Shown here one piece after another: positions 1 to 12,480 of a stretch of DNA of 64,000 nucleotides; within the stretch, counting starts at the first letter, position 1, and each line of letters begins with the position of its first letter. The notes under the pieces are model-generated. The model searched no databases. It was not told the DNA's origin and was given only the letters and a program-made list of their open reading frames with translations. This DNA comes from Siphonodentalium dalli. Its lineage: Eukaryota; Mollusca; Scaphopoda; Gadilida; Siphonodentaliidae. The stretch is taken from contig CP136063.1 in the NCBI GenBank assembly GCA_032622095.1, forward strand, positions 8,413,814 through 8,477,813. Direction: 5' to 3'. Both the position numbers and the translations under genes were made by a program.

Positions 1-2259
1 ATGTATGTCGTTGAACAATGAAAATTAACGTTACTTATCAATTACCAATGAAAATTAACGTTACTATAGCATAATTGATTAAAGTGGCCAGAAACAAATA
101 TAAGTGTCTTTTTCAGCAAAGGTGAGTTAGGCCGAACTTTTTAATTTTTCTGCTTTACAGATTTTTTAAACCTTGTTTTTGTTGGGTCAATTGGAAATAA
201 AAAAATAAAAATAAACATGCTTAAATGAATTTTTTTTTGGACAAGGTGGTAATTGTGTCTTCATAATTCTCTGTCAGTTACAACACTTACAGAGAACAGT
301 TTTTCGGATGTATATTACAAAATTCAAATCCAGTACTGTTATTTGAAACAAGTTCAGATCATGAAATAACATTGAACAAATCTAGAAACAAAGAGTTTAA
401 CATTTTATTTTCTAAATAAATGGACTCCCCCATTCAGTTATAATGTATACGTTGAAAAAGTCCATTATTCATTGGAGGGATGTCATGGAAAAATAAGTAG
501 CCTCCAGATAATACATGTGCAGTAGGATTCCTATTAATTGGTGAGAAATGTTCAGATAATAAATTTAAAACACGTTTGTTGAACTTATTATCTGAACATT
601 TCCTAAGGGATCTACTTGTCAGGTCAATGAGTATTTAGTATAGAGAGGGTTAATACACACATGGGAATGGTGAGATTAGTGGTAGTGATAAATGGTGAAT
701 TTGTAACTTGAGCAAACCCACACTGAGAATACTCATTAGCTTGTCATTCCTATCTATGAAACCTTGTGGACTGTTATTGGACTTCAGGTCATAAAGATCA
801 CCATAAATTCACAGGAATACAAAATATATTCTAACGACCTTTTCAAATTGTAAAGAGATGTCAAGATTTATAGAAAGCATACATGTATCTTGCTGGCAGA
901 GGCATATACAGTCAAGCTAACTTCTCAGTTTTCGTCCTGGATGTAGTTAAAATCATGCTTTTGTGACAGTAATTAAAGCCAGAGAAATCTATAGTAAGTG
1001 GATCCTATGCATCTTTAATTATCAGTGAAATGTGGTTGGATAATTTGTTACTGATGAGCAGAAACAGCTAAGGTCAGCAGTGTAAATAATAAAAAAAATT
1101 ATAATTGATTTTTATTTCCTTGTCCAGCCACAGAGAACTGGGTCAGCGGATCCTTAAAGCAGTAACATAAAAAAGTTTGGCCTTATACTCCATTATAAAT
1201 AGTAATACCAATTTACCATGAACCATTAGTGTGCAACTGCTTAATACTGCACGCCACGCCACGGATTATAGAAGAAAGTCAGGGTGTCAACCTCACAAAA
1301 TTATTTAAGACAATAGAGCTAGCAAATGACTCGTATATCATGTTTTAACAAGACTAATGTAGAAGTATACATTTGTAAGACATGGGACAGTAGTGGTTTG
1401 ATGTTCTAAATTGAATTTATTTATTTTTAAAATCAACTAAAATTTATAACTGCCATGCACATTGAGATATGCATTACTTTAGAAAGGTTAAGGTGATCGC
1501 GTGTAACGTGAAAATCTATGATAATATTATCTAGTATTAATGTCTGGTGTATCGGAACTGCATGCAGTCTTGATTGAGATTGCATGGTATATCGATATGT
1601 TTCTTTATGTGAAACAAAGACTTTAATTTTGCTTATTCTAATGTCGTCAGTATACGCATATAAACGTTGTGGGTGGAAACTTTGGACACTTGGACAATTC
1701 ATCTAATAATGTCTACAGCCTGTGTTAATTCTCTTATAGTGCAAAAGTGTTCCCCACAATGTTATTCAATATATGACTTTCCATTTCAGTGAGGTCAGGT
1801 AATTTAACGACATTATTTTCCTTTTTTTTCTACAACGAGAGTCCGATCATGACGATCGGCAGATGTTTAACCCATCCCCTGGCAATAGTTAATGGCTATG
1901 ATCGAAATAATAATTTAGAGTTTTGATTGTGAATTATAGAGTATGCTGCACTAAAGTAGTACATGTATAGACAAATGTACATAAGAACACAAATCATTTG
2001 AATTTAGGGTTAATATAACATCAAAACTATCGAGTCTGTCACCACTTCCATAGTGTAAGCAGTTCTATGTTTGTGTTGCAATGCCATGTCAGATATCAAA
2101 ATAATATAGTTACATAATAATGGAAAATGTTAAAAGACTTGGAATGGCTAAAAGATTAATATTTTACAAAATGATCAACTGATCAGTACCAAAAAACGAT
2201 AGGGGGTGAGAGGTGCTTTATCAAAAACCTGAAAATGAAAAATTAGAATGATTTATAAA
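1..2259. other. A+T-rich stretch without recognised genes
   Basis: No open frame here reads like a known protein and I see no transposon ends. The only clear structure is the hairpin at 545-602. The 89-codon frame on the minus strand at 1433-1702 has no domain or composition that supports coding. It could be intergenic or intronic sequence. Confidence 0.5.
545..602. repeat. 17-bp perfect inverted repeat (hairpin)
   Basis: GAAATGTTCAGATAATA at 545-561 is exactly inverted at 586-602, with a 24-bp loop. It could be the core of a very short foldback MITE, but no target duplication is evident. Confidence 0.6.
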
Positions 2260-5200
2260 TGAAAGTGTCAATGACACTGTAGCTCAACTTGGAAAGGGAA
2301 TAATTTAATGTATTACAGTCAATGGAGCCATTAGGAATGTGGAAAGTTGAATATCTAATACATGTTTATAGACATGAAGAGAAAAGTAAAATCCAAGATG
2401 GCTGCTGGCGGCCATGATTTCGGCCGAATGACCCCAAAATGAGTCGTTCCCATCTACATGTCATCGTTAACATCCATGACAAATTTTATGACGATCAGAC
2501 TAAAGGTACGACCTGTAGCCCATGCTAAAGAATTTAGTCATACAAAGAGTAAAATCCAAGATGGCTGCTGGCGGCCATGTTTTTTGGCCGAATGATCCCA
2601 AAATGACTCGTTCCCATCTACATGTCATTATTAACATTCATGACAAATTTTATGATGATCAGACTAAAGGTATGACATGTAGCCCGCGCTAAAGAATTTA
2701 GTCATACAAAGAGTAAAATCCAAGATGGCTGCTGGCGGCCATTTTTTGGGCCGAATGACCCCAAAATTACTCGTTCCCATCTACATGTCAATATTATCAT
2801 CCATGACAAATTTCATGATCATCAGACGAACAGTACGACCTGTGGCCCGTGCTAATGGATTAAATTTTTAAATCCAAGATGGCCACTGGCGGCCATGTTT
2901 TTTGTCCGAATGACCCCAAAATGACTTGTTCCCATCTACATTCCAATTTCAACAACCGTGACAAATTTTATGATGATCAGACTAAAGGTACGACCCGTAG
3001 CCCATGCTAAAGGATTTAGTCATACAAAGAGTAAAATCCAAGATGGCTGCTGGCGGCCATGTTTTTCGGCCGAATGACCTCAAAATGACTCGTTGCCATC
3101 TACATGTCATTATTAACATTCATGACAAATTTCATGATGATCAGACTAAAGGTACAACCTGTAGCCCGTGCTAAAGGATTTAGTCATACAAAGAGTAAAA
3201 TCCAAGATGGCTGCTGGCGACCAGGTTTTTTGGCCGAATGACCCCAAAATTACTCGTTCCCATCTACATGTCATTGTTAACATCCATGACACATTTTATG
3301 ATGATCAGACTAAAGGTACGACCTGCAGCCCGTGCTAAAGAATTTAGTCATACAAAGAGTAAAATCCAAGATGGCTGCTAGCGGCCATGTTTTTTGGCCG
3401 AATGACCCCAAAATTACTCATTCCCATCTACATGTCAATATTATCATCCACGACAAATTTCATGATGATCAGAAGAACAGTACGACCTGTGACCCGTGGT
3501 AATGGATTAAATTTTTTAATCCAATATGGCCGCTGGCGGCCATGTTTTTTGTCCGAATGACCCCAAAATGACTCGTTCCCATCTACATTCCAATTTCAAC
3601 AACCATGACAAATTTTATGATGATCAGACTAAAGGTACGACCTGTAGCCCGTGCTAAAGGATTTAGTCATACAAAGAGTAAAATCCAAGATGGCTGCTGG
3701 CGGCCATGTTTTTCGGCCGAATGACCTCAAAATGACTCGTTCCCATCTACATGTCATTGTTAACATCCATGACACATTTTATGATGATCAGACTAAAGGT
3801 ACGACCTGCAGCCCGTGCTAAAGAATTTAATCATACAAAGAGTAAAATCCAAGATGGCTGCTGGCGGCCATGTTTTTGGGCCGAATGACCCCAAAATTAC
3901 TCGTTCCCATCTACATGTCAATATTATCATCCATGACAAATTTCATGATGATCAGAAGAACAGTACGACCTGTGGCCCGTGCTAATGGATTAAATTTTTA
4001 AACCCAATATGGCCGCTGGCGGCCATGTTTTTTGTCCGAATGACCCCAAAATGACTCGTTCCCATCTACATTCCAATTTCAACAACCATGACAAATTTTA
4101 TGATGATCAGACTAAAAGTAGGACCTGTAGCCCGTGCTAAAGGATTTAGTCATACAAAGAGTAAAATCCAAGATGGCTGCTGGCGACCATGTTTTTTAGC
4201 CGAATGACACCAAAATTACTCGTTCACATCTACATGTCATTGTTAATATCCATGACAAATTTTATGATGATCAGACTAAAGGTACGACCTGCAGCCCGTG
4301 CTAAAGAATTTAGTCATACAAAGAGTAAAATCCAAGATGGCTGCTGGCGGCCATTTTTTGGGCCGAATGACCCCAAAATTACTCGTTCCCATCTACATGT
4401 CAATATTATCATCCATGACAAATTTCATGGTGATCAGACGAACAGTACGACCTGTGGCCCGTGCTAATGGATTAAATTTTGAAATCCAAGATGGCTGCTG
4501 GCGGCCATGTTTTTTGTCCGAATGACCCCAAAATGACTCGTTCCCATCTACATTCCAATTTCAACAGCCATGACAAATTTTATGATGATCAGACTAAAGG
4601 TACGACCTGTAGCCCGTGCTAAAGGATTTAGTCATACAAAGAGTAAAATACAGGATGGCTGCTGGCGGCCATGTTTTTGGGCCGAATGACCCCAAAATTA
4701 CTCGTTCCCATCTACATGTCAATATTATCATCCATGACAAATTTCATGATGATCAGAAGAACAGTACGACCTGTGGCCCGTGCTAATGGATTAAATTTTT
4801 AAACCCAATATGGCCGCTGGCGGCCATGTTTTTTGTCCGAATGACCCCAAAATGACTCGTTCCCATCTACATTCCAATTTCAACAACCATGACAAATTTT
4901 ATGATGATCAGACTAAAAGTAGGACCTGTAGCCCGTGCTAAAGGATTTAGTCATACAAAGAGTAAAATCCAAGATGGCTGCTGGCGACCATGTTTTTTAG
5001 CCGAATGACCCCAAAATTACTCGTTCCCATCTACATGTCATTGTTAATATCCATGACAAATTTTATGATGATCAGACTAAAGGTACGACCTGCAGCCCGT
5101 GCTAAAGAATTTAGTCATACAAAGAGTAAAATACAGGATGGCTGCTGGCGGCCATGTTTTTGGGCCGAATGACCCCAAAATTACTCGTTCCCATCTACAT

Positions 5201-7457
5201 GTCAATATTATCATCCATGACAAATTTCATGATGATCAGAAGAACAGTACGACCTGTGGCCCGTGCTAATGGATTAAATTTTAAACCCAATATGGCCGCT
5301 GGCGGCCATGTTTTTTGTCCGAATGACCCCAAAATGACTCGTTCCCATCTACATTCCAATTTCAACAACCATGACAAATTTTATGATGATCAGACTAAAA
5401 GTAGGACCTGTAGCCCGTGCTAAAGGATTTAGTCATACAAAGAGTAAAATCCAAGATGGCTGCTGGCGACCATGTTTTTTAGCCGAATGACCCCAAAATT
5501 ACTCGTTCCCATCTACATGTCATTGTTAATATCCATGACAAATTTTATGATGATCAGACTAAAGGTACGACCTGCAGCCCGTGCTAAAGAATTTAGTCAT
5601 ACAAAGAGTAAAATCGAAGATGGCTGCTGGCGGCCATGTTTATTGGCCGAATGACCCCAAAATTACTCGTTCCCATCTACATGTCAATATTATCATCCAT
5701 GACAAATTTCATGGTGATCAGACGAACAGTACGACCTGTGGCCCGTGCTAATGGATTAAATTTTGAAATCCAAGATGGCTGCTGGCGGCCATGTTTTTTG
5801 TCCGAATGACCCCAAAATGACTCGTTCCCATCTACATTCCAATTTCAACAGCCATGACAAATTTTATGATGATCAGACTAAAGGTACGACCTGTAGCCCG
5901 TGCTAAAGGATTTAGTCATACAAAGAGTAAAATACAGGATGGCTGCTGGCGGCCATGTTTTTTAGCCGAATGACCCCAAAATTACTCGTTCCCATCTACA
6001 TGTCATTGTTAATATCCATGACAAATTTTATGATGATCAGACTAAAGGTACGACCTGCAGCCCGTGCTAAAGAATTTAGTCATACAAAGAGTAAAATACA
6101 GGATGGCTGCTGGCGGCCATGTTTTTGGGCCGAATGACCCCAAAATTACTCGTTCCCATCTACATGTCAATATTATCATCCATGACAAATTTCATGATGA
6201 TCAGAAGAACAGTACGACCTGTGGCCCGTGCTAATGGATTAAATTTTAAACCCAATATGGCCGCTGGCGGCCATGTTTTTTGTCCGAATGACCCCAAAAT
6301 GACTCGTTCCCATCTACATTCCAATTTCAACAACCATGACAAATTTTATGATGATCAGACTAAAAGTAGGACCTGTAGCCCGTGCTAAAGGATTTAGTCA
6401 TACAAAGAGTAAAATCCAAGATGGCTGCTGGCGACCATGTTTTTTAGCCGAATGACCCCAAAATTACTCGTTCCCATCTACATGTCATTGTTAATATCCA
6501 TGACAAATTTTATGATGATCAGACTAAAGGTACGACCTGCAGCCCGTGCTAAAGAATTTAGTCATACAAAGAGTAAAATCGAAGATGGCTGCTGGCGGCC
6601 ATGTTTATTGGCCGAATGACCCCAAAATTACTCGTTCCCATCTACATGTCAATATTATCATCCATGACAAATTTCATGGTGATCAGACGAACAGTACGAC
6701 CTGTGGCCCGTGCTAATGGATTAAATTTTGAAATCCAAGATGGCTGCTGGCGGCCATGTTTTTTGTCCGAATGACCCCAAAATGACTCGTTCCCATCTAC
6801 ATTCCAATTTCAACAGCCATGACAAATTTTATGATGATCAGACTAAAGGTACGACCTGTAGCCCGTGCTAAAGGATTTAGTCATACAAAGAGTAAAATAC
6901 AGGATGGCTGCTGGCGGCCATGTTTTTTGGCCGAATGACCCCAAAATGACTCGTTCCCATCTACATGTCATTATTAACATTCTGGACAAAATTTATGATG
7001 ATCAGACTAAAAGTACGACCTGTAGTCCGTGCTAAAGAATTTAGTCATACAAAGAGTAAAATCCAAGATGGCTGCTGGCGGCCATGTTTTTCGGCCGAAT
7101 GACCCCAAAATTACTCGTTCCCATCTACATGTCAATATTAACATCCATGACAAATTTCATGAAGATCAGACAAACAGTACGGCCTGTAGCCCGTGCTAAT
7201 GGATTGAATTTTGAAATCCAATATGGCCACTGGCGGCCATGTTTTTTTTCCGAATGACCCCAAAATTAAACATTCTGGTCTAAATGTTGATGTCAACAGC
7301 TATGACAAATTTCATAATTATCCGACGAAAGGTACGACCTGTAGCCTGCATTGTTGACGCCTTACGTACACACGTACACATGTACACACGTACACACGGA
7401 CGACGGACGACAAAGCCATGGCAATAGCTCAAACTTTACAAAGTAAAGTTGAGCTAA
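2260..7457 (+). mobile_element. Satellite-bearing element, copy A (family S)
   Basis: This copy opens with TGAAAGTGTCAATGACACTG (a short hairpin) followed by TAGCTCAACTT, and closes with AAAGTTGAGCTAA. The two ends therefore carry the inverted motif TAGCTCAACTT/AAGTTGAGCTA. The body is about 30 tandem monomers of 154-164 bp. Two monomer types alternate: one with AAAGGATTTAGTCATAC and one with AATGGATTAAATTTTGAA before the shared block CCAAGATGGC. Near the 3' end come ACAC/ACGG microsatellite-like runs (about 7360-7412) and a second hairpin, CTCAAACTTTACAAAGTAAAGTTGAG. The same ends and order recur at 8656, 13172, 25976 (reversed), 38681, 41820 and 61943. The architecture resembles the bivalve 'pearl'/CvA-like and Helentron-associated (HINE) non-autonomous elements; that link is an inference. 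No protein is encoded. Confidence 0.85.
4990..6925 (+). repeat. 965-bp higher-order duplication inside array A
   Basis: The six-monomer block at about 4990-5954 recurs at about 5955-6925 with almost no differences; shared private variants sit 965 bp apart, for example the AAATCGAAGATGG variant. Half-period (about 482 bp, three-monomer) similarity is also visible. Such near-identity against a diverged background points to recent unequal exchange or slippage. Confidence 0.8.
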
Positions 7458-8183
7458 CAAGGAGTTCAATCTAGAAAATATGTTTTTTGAATTTTTTCAA
7501 AAATAGGCTTAATTATGTAACATTTATCATTTTGTAATACCACTAATTGTATACATATTTTGGCCAGTCAAGTAAAGGCAATTTGCTTATGAGTGCACAC
7601 CATAAGTGGCATCTGAACTGTTGGAAGTGGGCAACCATGCAGAGGGACAGCTTTTAATAAAGAAATATATTACATGCGTTGATTTTTTTTTTCAATGTCA
7701 TAAATTTCCCGTCATGCAGAAAATCAAAAAGGTTCCCAGGTTTTGAACTGGTAGAATATTATGGGAATTTATGGGTGTAGCCACAGTAGAGCTTTGTGGC
7801 ATGATCTACATCAAAATAAGTTATCAAATTTGACTCATATAGCAATATAAGTTTAGGATTGCAAACTATGTGTATAGCATATCTGGTCATGCAGTAGCAT
7901 CATTTTGGTGTCAAAATTAAAACGTTGAACCCTTCAATAGAATTCGTAGAAAACACCAGTATTTGTGATTGCCACAAGCCAAACAAAAAAACCACAAGAT
8001 AGTTGTAAAAATCATATAGTTAGGAAATTGTCCATATCTGAGCAAAGCTTGTGTGCGAATGAATCATCTGTGACATGATCACACCAGTCGGCAGTCGCCA
8101 CTTAGACACGCCCTCACTCGAGATTATTTACAGCTCCACCCTTTGACTGATTGTTTGACAATTCTAAACCGCGAGGAAGAAAA
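7458..8183. other. Non-coding gap with a MITE remnant
   Basis: No gene recognised. Positions 7735-7812 (GGTTCCCAGGTTTTGAACTG to GGCATGATCTA) are a diverged end of the MITE that is complete at 59240-59441. The rest shows no repeat structure I can name. Confidence 0.45.
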
Positions 8184-8518
8184 GACGGATTCGTCATCTC
8201 AAGTTTAGCCTCAATAAAGCTGGTTTAGCTGGACCGCCGAATTAGATGGTTTAGTTGCCGCGGTTCAAGCTTATAAAATGCAAAAACTTTGAAATTGACA
8301 AAAACTTATCCCCATATGCTTTATATGTGTGACAGCTTCTCGCTTATAAATTTCCAATCAAAATATGACCGCTGTCGTAATTATTGATTTTCGCAATCAA
8401 TACAACGAGGCGGTCCGCATTAGGAAAGTACGTTTAATTATCTCGACGATACAGAGACACTACTGCTAAACCACTGGTCTGGCTGAACCAGGTTTAAACC
8501 AGAGATGACGAATGCGTC
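8184..8518. mobile_element. MITE with about 27-bp terminal inverted repeats
   Basis: The left end GACGGATTCGTCATCTCAAG is mirrored at 8491-8518 by a segment reading AGAGATGACGAATGCGTC at its end. The interior contains further short TGGTTTAG/CTAAACCA inversions. No coding capacity. The superfamily is undetermined and I could not define a clean target duplication. Confidence 0.55.
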
Positions 8519-8655
8519 ACTTAGACCTGCGGTCTCGGGTTTAAACCACGGATTTTGCTCACTCACGGATGTTAATAGCATGCAAAAGTCGTAAGAATTC
8601 ACGGAAACCGTGCTAAAACTTTAGTTAATATCTAGTCTAGCTAGAACTTAGCTAA

Positions 8656-9096
8656 TGAAAGTGTCAATGGCACTGTAGCTCAATAAGTAAGACAAGATGT
8701 AAATGTGAAGAGGGACCAAACAATAATTATTGGTGGAAGTAGAAATGGAATGACTATGTATATGAATGAACAATGTTAATTCTAAATTGGCACCGGTGGC
8801 CATGTTTTTTGCCGAATGACCCCAAAAAAAGACTCGTTCCCATCTTCATGTCAATGTCAACAACCATGACAAATTTCATGACGATCAAACAAACAGCGGC
8901 GATGTTTTTTGGCCGAATGACCCCAAAATGACTCCTTCCCATCTACATATCAATGTCAACATTCGTGACAAATTTCATAAAGATCAGACCACAGATACGA
9001 CCTGTAGCCCGCGCCAAAGTAAATTGTTGACAGACACACGGACGACGGACGCCAACCCATGGCAATAGATCAAACTTACAAAGTAAGTTGAGCTAA
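8656..9096 (+). mobile_element. Satellite-bearing element, copy B (short)
   Basis: It runs from TGAAAGTGTCAATGG to AAGTTGAGCTAA and holds only two to three monomers plus the ACGG tail. Comparison with the uninterrupted AGCTA-rich copy near 17550 shows an insertion with at most a 1-3 bp target duplication. This is the best boundary evidence for family S in the window. Confidence 0.75.
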
Positions 9097-9489
9097 AAAT
9101 ATATGCTAGAACTTAGCTAACATATTAGTTAGTTTTTAGCTTGATAGAAGGTTTGGCCCAAGGATGTTCCAATATGCTAGAAGTTAGCTAATTCAACATA
9201 GAAAATATCATTTTGGGCTAGAATTTGGCTAATTTAATTTGACACAGACAAAGTTCATGAAAACTGCACCCAGCTGAAAAGTAGGTAATCCAACTTAGAA
9301 TGTGAACTTAACTAGAATCTAGCTTTTTTAACACAAACAAATTACAATAAATTTCACCAAGCTAAAATTTATCTAATCTAACTTATTCCCCAATAGCCAG
9401 TATGCATCTGCAAATACGGCCATAAAACCGACACTCTGCTGACAGTGAAGTGAGAATTCAGTTTTGTTCAGTTAAATTACATCATTGTG

Positions 9490-9850
9490 TGGATGGTGGG
9501 GTGATGGGTGGGGGGGGGGGGTCGAGGTGTTTCTAGAGGTATTTGGGGTGAGCCACCCAGCCATGCCATCAAATCGGCCGAAATCCTTACCGTTCTCGAA
9601 AATGATCCATACCCCATTTTCACCCCCTTGGGGTGGTACCCCCCGGGGTGATGGGTGGGAGAGATCATGGGTGTTTCTAGGGGGTATTTGGGGCGGGCCA
9701 CCCACCCATGCCATCAAATCAGCTGAAATCATTACAGTTCTCGAAAATGGTCCATACCCAATTTTCACCCCCTGAGGTGGTACTCCCTGGGGGTGATGGG
9801 TGGGGTGGGGGAATTTCCGGCACGTATGCCGGAGTGGGTGGGTGGTTGAT
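9490..9850 (+). repeat. G-rich tandem repeat, about 148-bp unit
   Basis: Units start at GTGATGGGTGG (about 9495, 9650 and 9793) and each contains a conserved block around AAATCGGCCGAAATCC and CCATACCCCATTTTCACCC. Runs of G give G-quadruplex potential on the plus strand. Proline-rich open frames here are compositional artefacts. The same array recurs at 17945-18340. Confidence 0.7.
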
Positions 9851-9852
9851 GG

Positions 9853-9942
9853 GACCAATTTTTTGTTTTTTTTCGCAACTCAAAATTGTTTTTCCTGCAA
9901 GTCTTTTTGACTGTTTTTTAGTTAGGCTTAAAACACCTTAGA
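9853..9942 (-). repeat. Dispersed repeat, inverted partner of 22519-22615
   Basis: GATGGGACCAATTTTTTG through AAACACCTTA is the reverse complement, with mismatches, of the segment at 22519-22615, including the TTTGAGTTGCGGAAAA block. It probably marks one end of the G-rich element. Confidence 0.5.
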
Positions 9943-10130
9943 ATGTCAATATTAACATAAATGAAAAATTTCATGATGATCAGACAAACAGTATAGCCTG
10001 TGTAACCCATGGCAATGGATTGAATTTTGAAATACAAATTGGTCGATGGCAGCCATGTTTTTTTTTACCAAATGACCCGAAAATGACTCCTTCCTATTTA
10101 TATGTCAATGTTAACATCCATGACAAATAG
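9943..10130 (+). repeat. Satellite S fragment
   Basis: About one diverged S monomer (blocks ATGATGATCAGAC, AATGGATTGAATTTTGAAAT, GCAGCCATGTTTTT, AATGACTCC) without element ends. A relic of an old insertion. Confidence 0.7.
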
Positions 10131-10289
10131 TATGCACAGAAATTCATATACAGCTCTTTACAGTGAACCCCCTCCCCGCAAATCAGTTTTAGTGTTAAAA
10201 TGGGGGTGGGTGTACTGCCGAAAATGGAAGACATTTTTAACGCGGGGGTGGGTGGGTTCCAACATGGGTCGAAAGGAAATAATCAGCAT

Positions 10290-10910
10290 ACGTGCCTGAA
10301 ATTTGTTTCCGACCCCCCCCCCACCCGCTGCCGTTATCGAGTATTTTGAAATCTGCATATCAAAGCGTCAATGATTGTGTTTCCAACCAGACCTGCAGTC
10401 AAAACAAAAACCAAAAAATGGCCATTTCGAATATAGAGATTAGTATAGTAGTTTGTGACAGAGCAGATCATGCAGAAAGTAATAAAGATCGTTTCTAAAT
10501 TTTGACGTGCAATACTCTAATATAAAATAACACAGCTCCAAATGGTAAGCTATAAGCTATATAGATCATCTCATGAATCTCTACTCTTACGAGCGCCCAC
10601 AGAGATCATATTCCACCAGTACAAAATATTGGAAATTTTTTAAGTTTTGACAGGGAACCTTATAAAGTCGAAAAAATAACGCAGGGAACATAGGTCTCAG
10701 TTCCTTAATACTGTAGCCTACTTCATGAATTGTAGGTGAAGGTCCCAACTCAAACTTTCACGATTCAAGTGACTTTGTGAGCGATTTGCTTTGCGTCGCT
10801 TATAATTATGGGATTTCCCCTGGGTGATTAATTCAATGTTTATATATTGCGATATCGACTCACAAAAGTCACAGAAAACCATGCAATTTCGAGTGGGACC
10901 TTCAGCTATA
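10290..10910 (+). repeat. Interspersed repeat shared with 19500-19830
   Basis: The block from GCCGTTATCGAGTATTTTG to CAACCAGACCTGCA and the later AAGTTTTGACAGGGAACCTT both recur near 19.5-19.8 kb. Positions 10563-10700 also match the left half of the MITE at 59240-59441. The closing segment has a weak GAAGGTCCCA/TGGGACCTTC hairpin. Non-coding. Confidence 0.55.
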
Positions 10911-10937
10911 GTGAAGGGTAAATAGAGAAGTCGTCCT

Positions 10938-10985
10938 GTGCGAAGACGGCCCCTTGCGAAGACGGCCCCGTGCGAAGACGGCTCC
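10938..10985 (+). repeat. Three-copy 16-bp minisatellite
   Basis: Three consecutive near-identical copies of GTGCGAAGACGGCCCC, the second and third with single changes. Confidence 0.75.
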
Positions 10986-11332
10986 GTTAATTAGATGGGA
11001 GTTGAATGAAGCCTTAAATCGGCTTAATTTGATTGGGATAGTTGTGAAGTCCGCAAGTTAATTTGAGAATGTTTATGTAGGCTAATAGTGACGTTCGCAA
11101 TGCTATCTTAGTTATCAACACAATGAACTTCACTTATTGGCGGTCACTGACGCTGAAATTGTCACTGAACATCACCCCCTTTCGTTCCATGCAGGGTATC
11201 CAGCTTTTTTAATTTTCAGTTGGGTACCCTGATTTTAAAAAATATACATTTTCATTTTATGAAAGCTGTGTACCCAAATGTAATTTTTTTTATAAAACTA
11301 CCGCACTCAACTTAAATTAGAATGAAAGTGTA

Positions 11333-11640
11333 AATGACACTGTAGCTCAACATGGACAGGGAATAATTTTATTTATTACAGTCAATGGAGCGATTAGGAA
11401 TGTGGAAAGTTTAAATGTCTAAGTAATACTAGATTATCAACATGAAGAGATATATACATATAATACATGCATGTACATGTATATAAAAGTAAAATCCAAG
11501 ATGGTTGCTGGCGGCTATGTTTCCAATGAAATTCCAAAACATTTGATAGCTTCCATCTAGTAAGATCAATATCAAGATGTGGAGATGATCGGACGGGGGG
11601 AAGTGGACTGTGTAGGGTGTGTCAAAGGATTTAGTCATTT
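11333..11640 (+). mobile_element. Degenerate satellite-bearing element, copy C
   Basis: It opens with the family S start (TGAAAGTGTAAATGACACTG, then TAGCTCAAC) and contains one strongly diverged monomer (AAATCCAAGATGGTTGC). No AAGTTGAGCTAA end is found, so the copy is 3'-truncated. Confidence 0.65.
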
Positions 11641-11739
11641 AACCCTTTGAACCCTGACGCCCCACAGTGATCGACACCCTGACCCGGGGCTCCCAGTGGT
11701 ATTTCCGCTTAAATTAGACAGTGTCTAGTCGCATGGTGT

Positions 11740-12480
11740 TGATTATGTTCAAACTGTGATACAGGTCTGAAACTTTACAGGTTAGTCCCCCATGGATCAG
11801 CGATCATTATAAGATCGCGAGACTTTGCCTCGCAGCAATTCCTTGGTAACGGTTGCTAGGCAACTATACCCGGAATTGACTGGAAAATGTAAATATAGCT
11901 AAAGCATCGTTATTCAACCCCAGTGATTGTGTTTTTTGATACAGGTAATACCCTAACGTGAAATTTGAGATATACCCGACCAGAATAGTGAACCAAATAT
12001 CCCATTTATGGGTAGCGAGGGTTGCTAAGCAAATACCACTAATGATCGAATGACATTGCACTAACTATTCAGTGGTATGTTTTGCCTTATAGTCGCGTGG
12101 TGTTGGTTGTGTTCAAAGGGGACACATAACTGAAACTGTACAGGCATGCTATGCCACCCGATCTCTCCTTAGAAACGGTTACTAGGCAACAACCCAAAAT
12201 TTGCAGGATTAACGAATTCTAGCTTTTAATGTTGTAATTATACATCATCGAATTGCGTTTCGATGCAACCAATATCCTAATGTGAAATTTAAGATATACC
12301 TGACCATGTGCGAGTAAGTCAACTTGATATGCGATAGACTTTTTGCCGCATGTGGCATAACAGAGACTGATATTACAGAGACCATGCAGAAACAACGTAA
12401 TTTCCCGTAACATATCGTGGCCCCATTGTTCAAGTAAGCTGTCTAGATTGTGTCTACTGAACATGTGAAACATGCAACTA
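11740..12480 (+). repeat. Diverged tandem repeat with X-box-like motifs
   Basis: Three to four degenerate units of roughly 150-170 bp each contain a form of GTAACGGTTGCTAGGCAAC followed by a segment like AATTTGAGATATACCCGACC. The same family forms the arrays at 31515-32560 and 55560-57640 and a single copy near 21300. The motif matches the consensus of RFX-factor X-boxes (GTNRCC-spacer-RGYAAC); binding is an inference. Confidence 0.6.

Larger units (their letters stand above)
8612..9850 (+). mobile_element. Truncated AGCTA-rich / G-rich element, interrupted by S copy B
   Basis: The segments 8612-8655 and 9097-9850 align with 17512-18340, the left flank of the 12.4-kb element: both hold a run of TAGCTAA-type motifs, then a spacer, then G-rich tandem units. 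This copy lacks the CCCCTACC terminus, so it is a fragment. Copy B is inserted in the middle, which makes the uninterrupted copy at 17.5 kb an empty-site reference. Confidence 0.7.

Noticed and set aside
4189-6619. Repeated 60-92-codon frames (for example starting MFFSRMTPKLLVPIYM) in the satellite arrays
   Set aside because: They recur because the satellite monomer happens to be open in one frame; they change frame and break between monomers and have no domain. Not genes.
2260-7457. CRISPR-like array of repeats and spacers
   Set aside because: Units are contiguous about 160-bp satellite monomers without unique spacers, in a metazoan context.
2260-9096. Firm assignment of family S to Helitrons
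   Set aside because: The 3' hairpin plus CTAA fits, but the 5' end is TG rather than TC, the right flank is not consistently T, and there is no Rep-helicase. Kept as a possibility only.
9472-9941. Proline- and glycine-rich frames on both strands
   Set aside because: Produced by G-rich tandem repeats; no start context, domain or conservation between the two copies at 9.5 and 18 kb.
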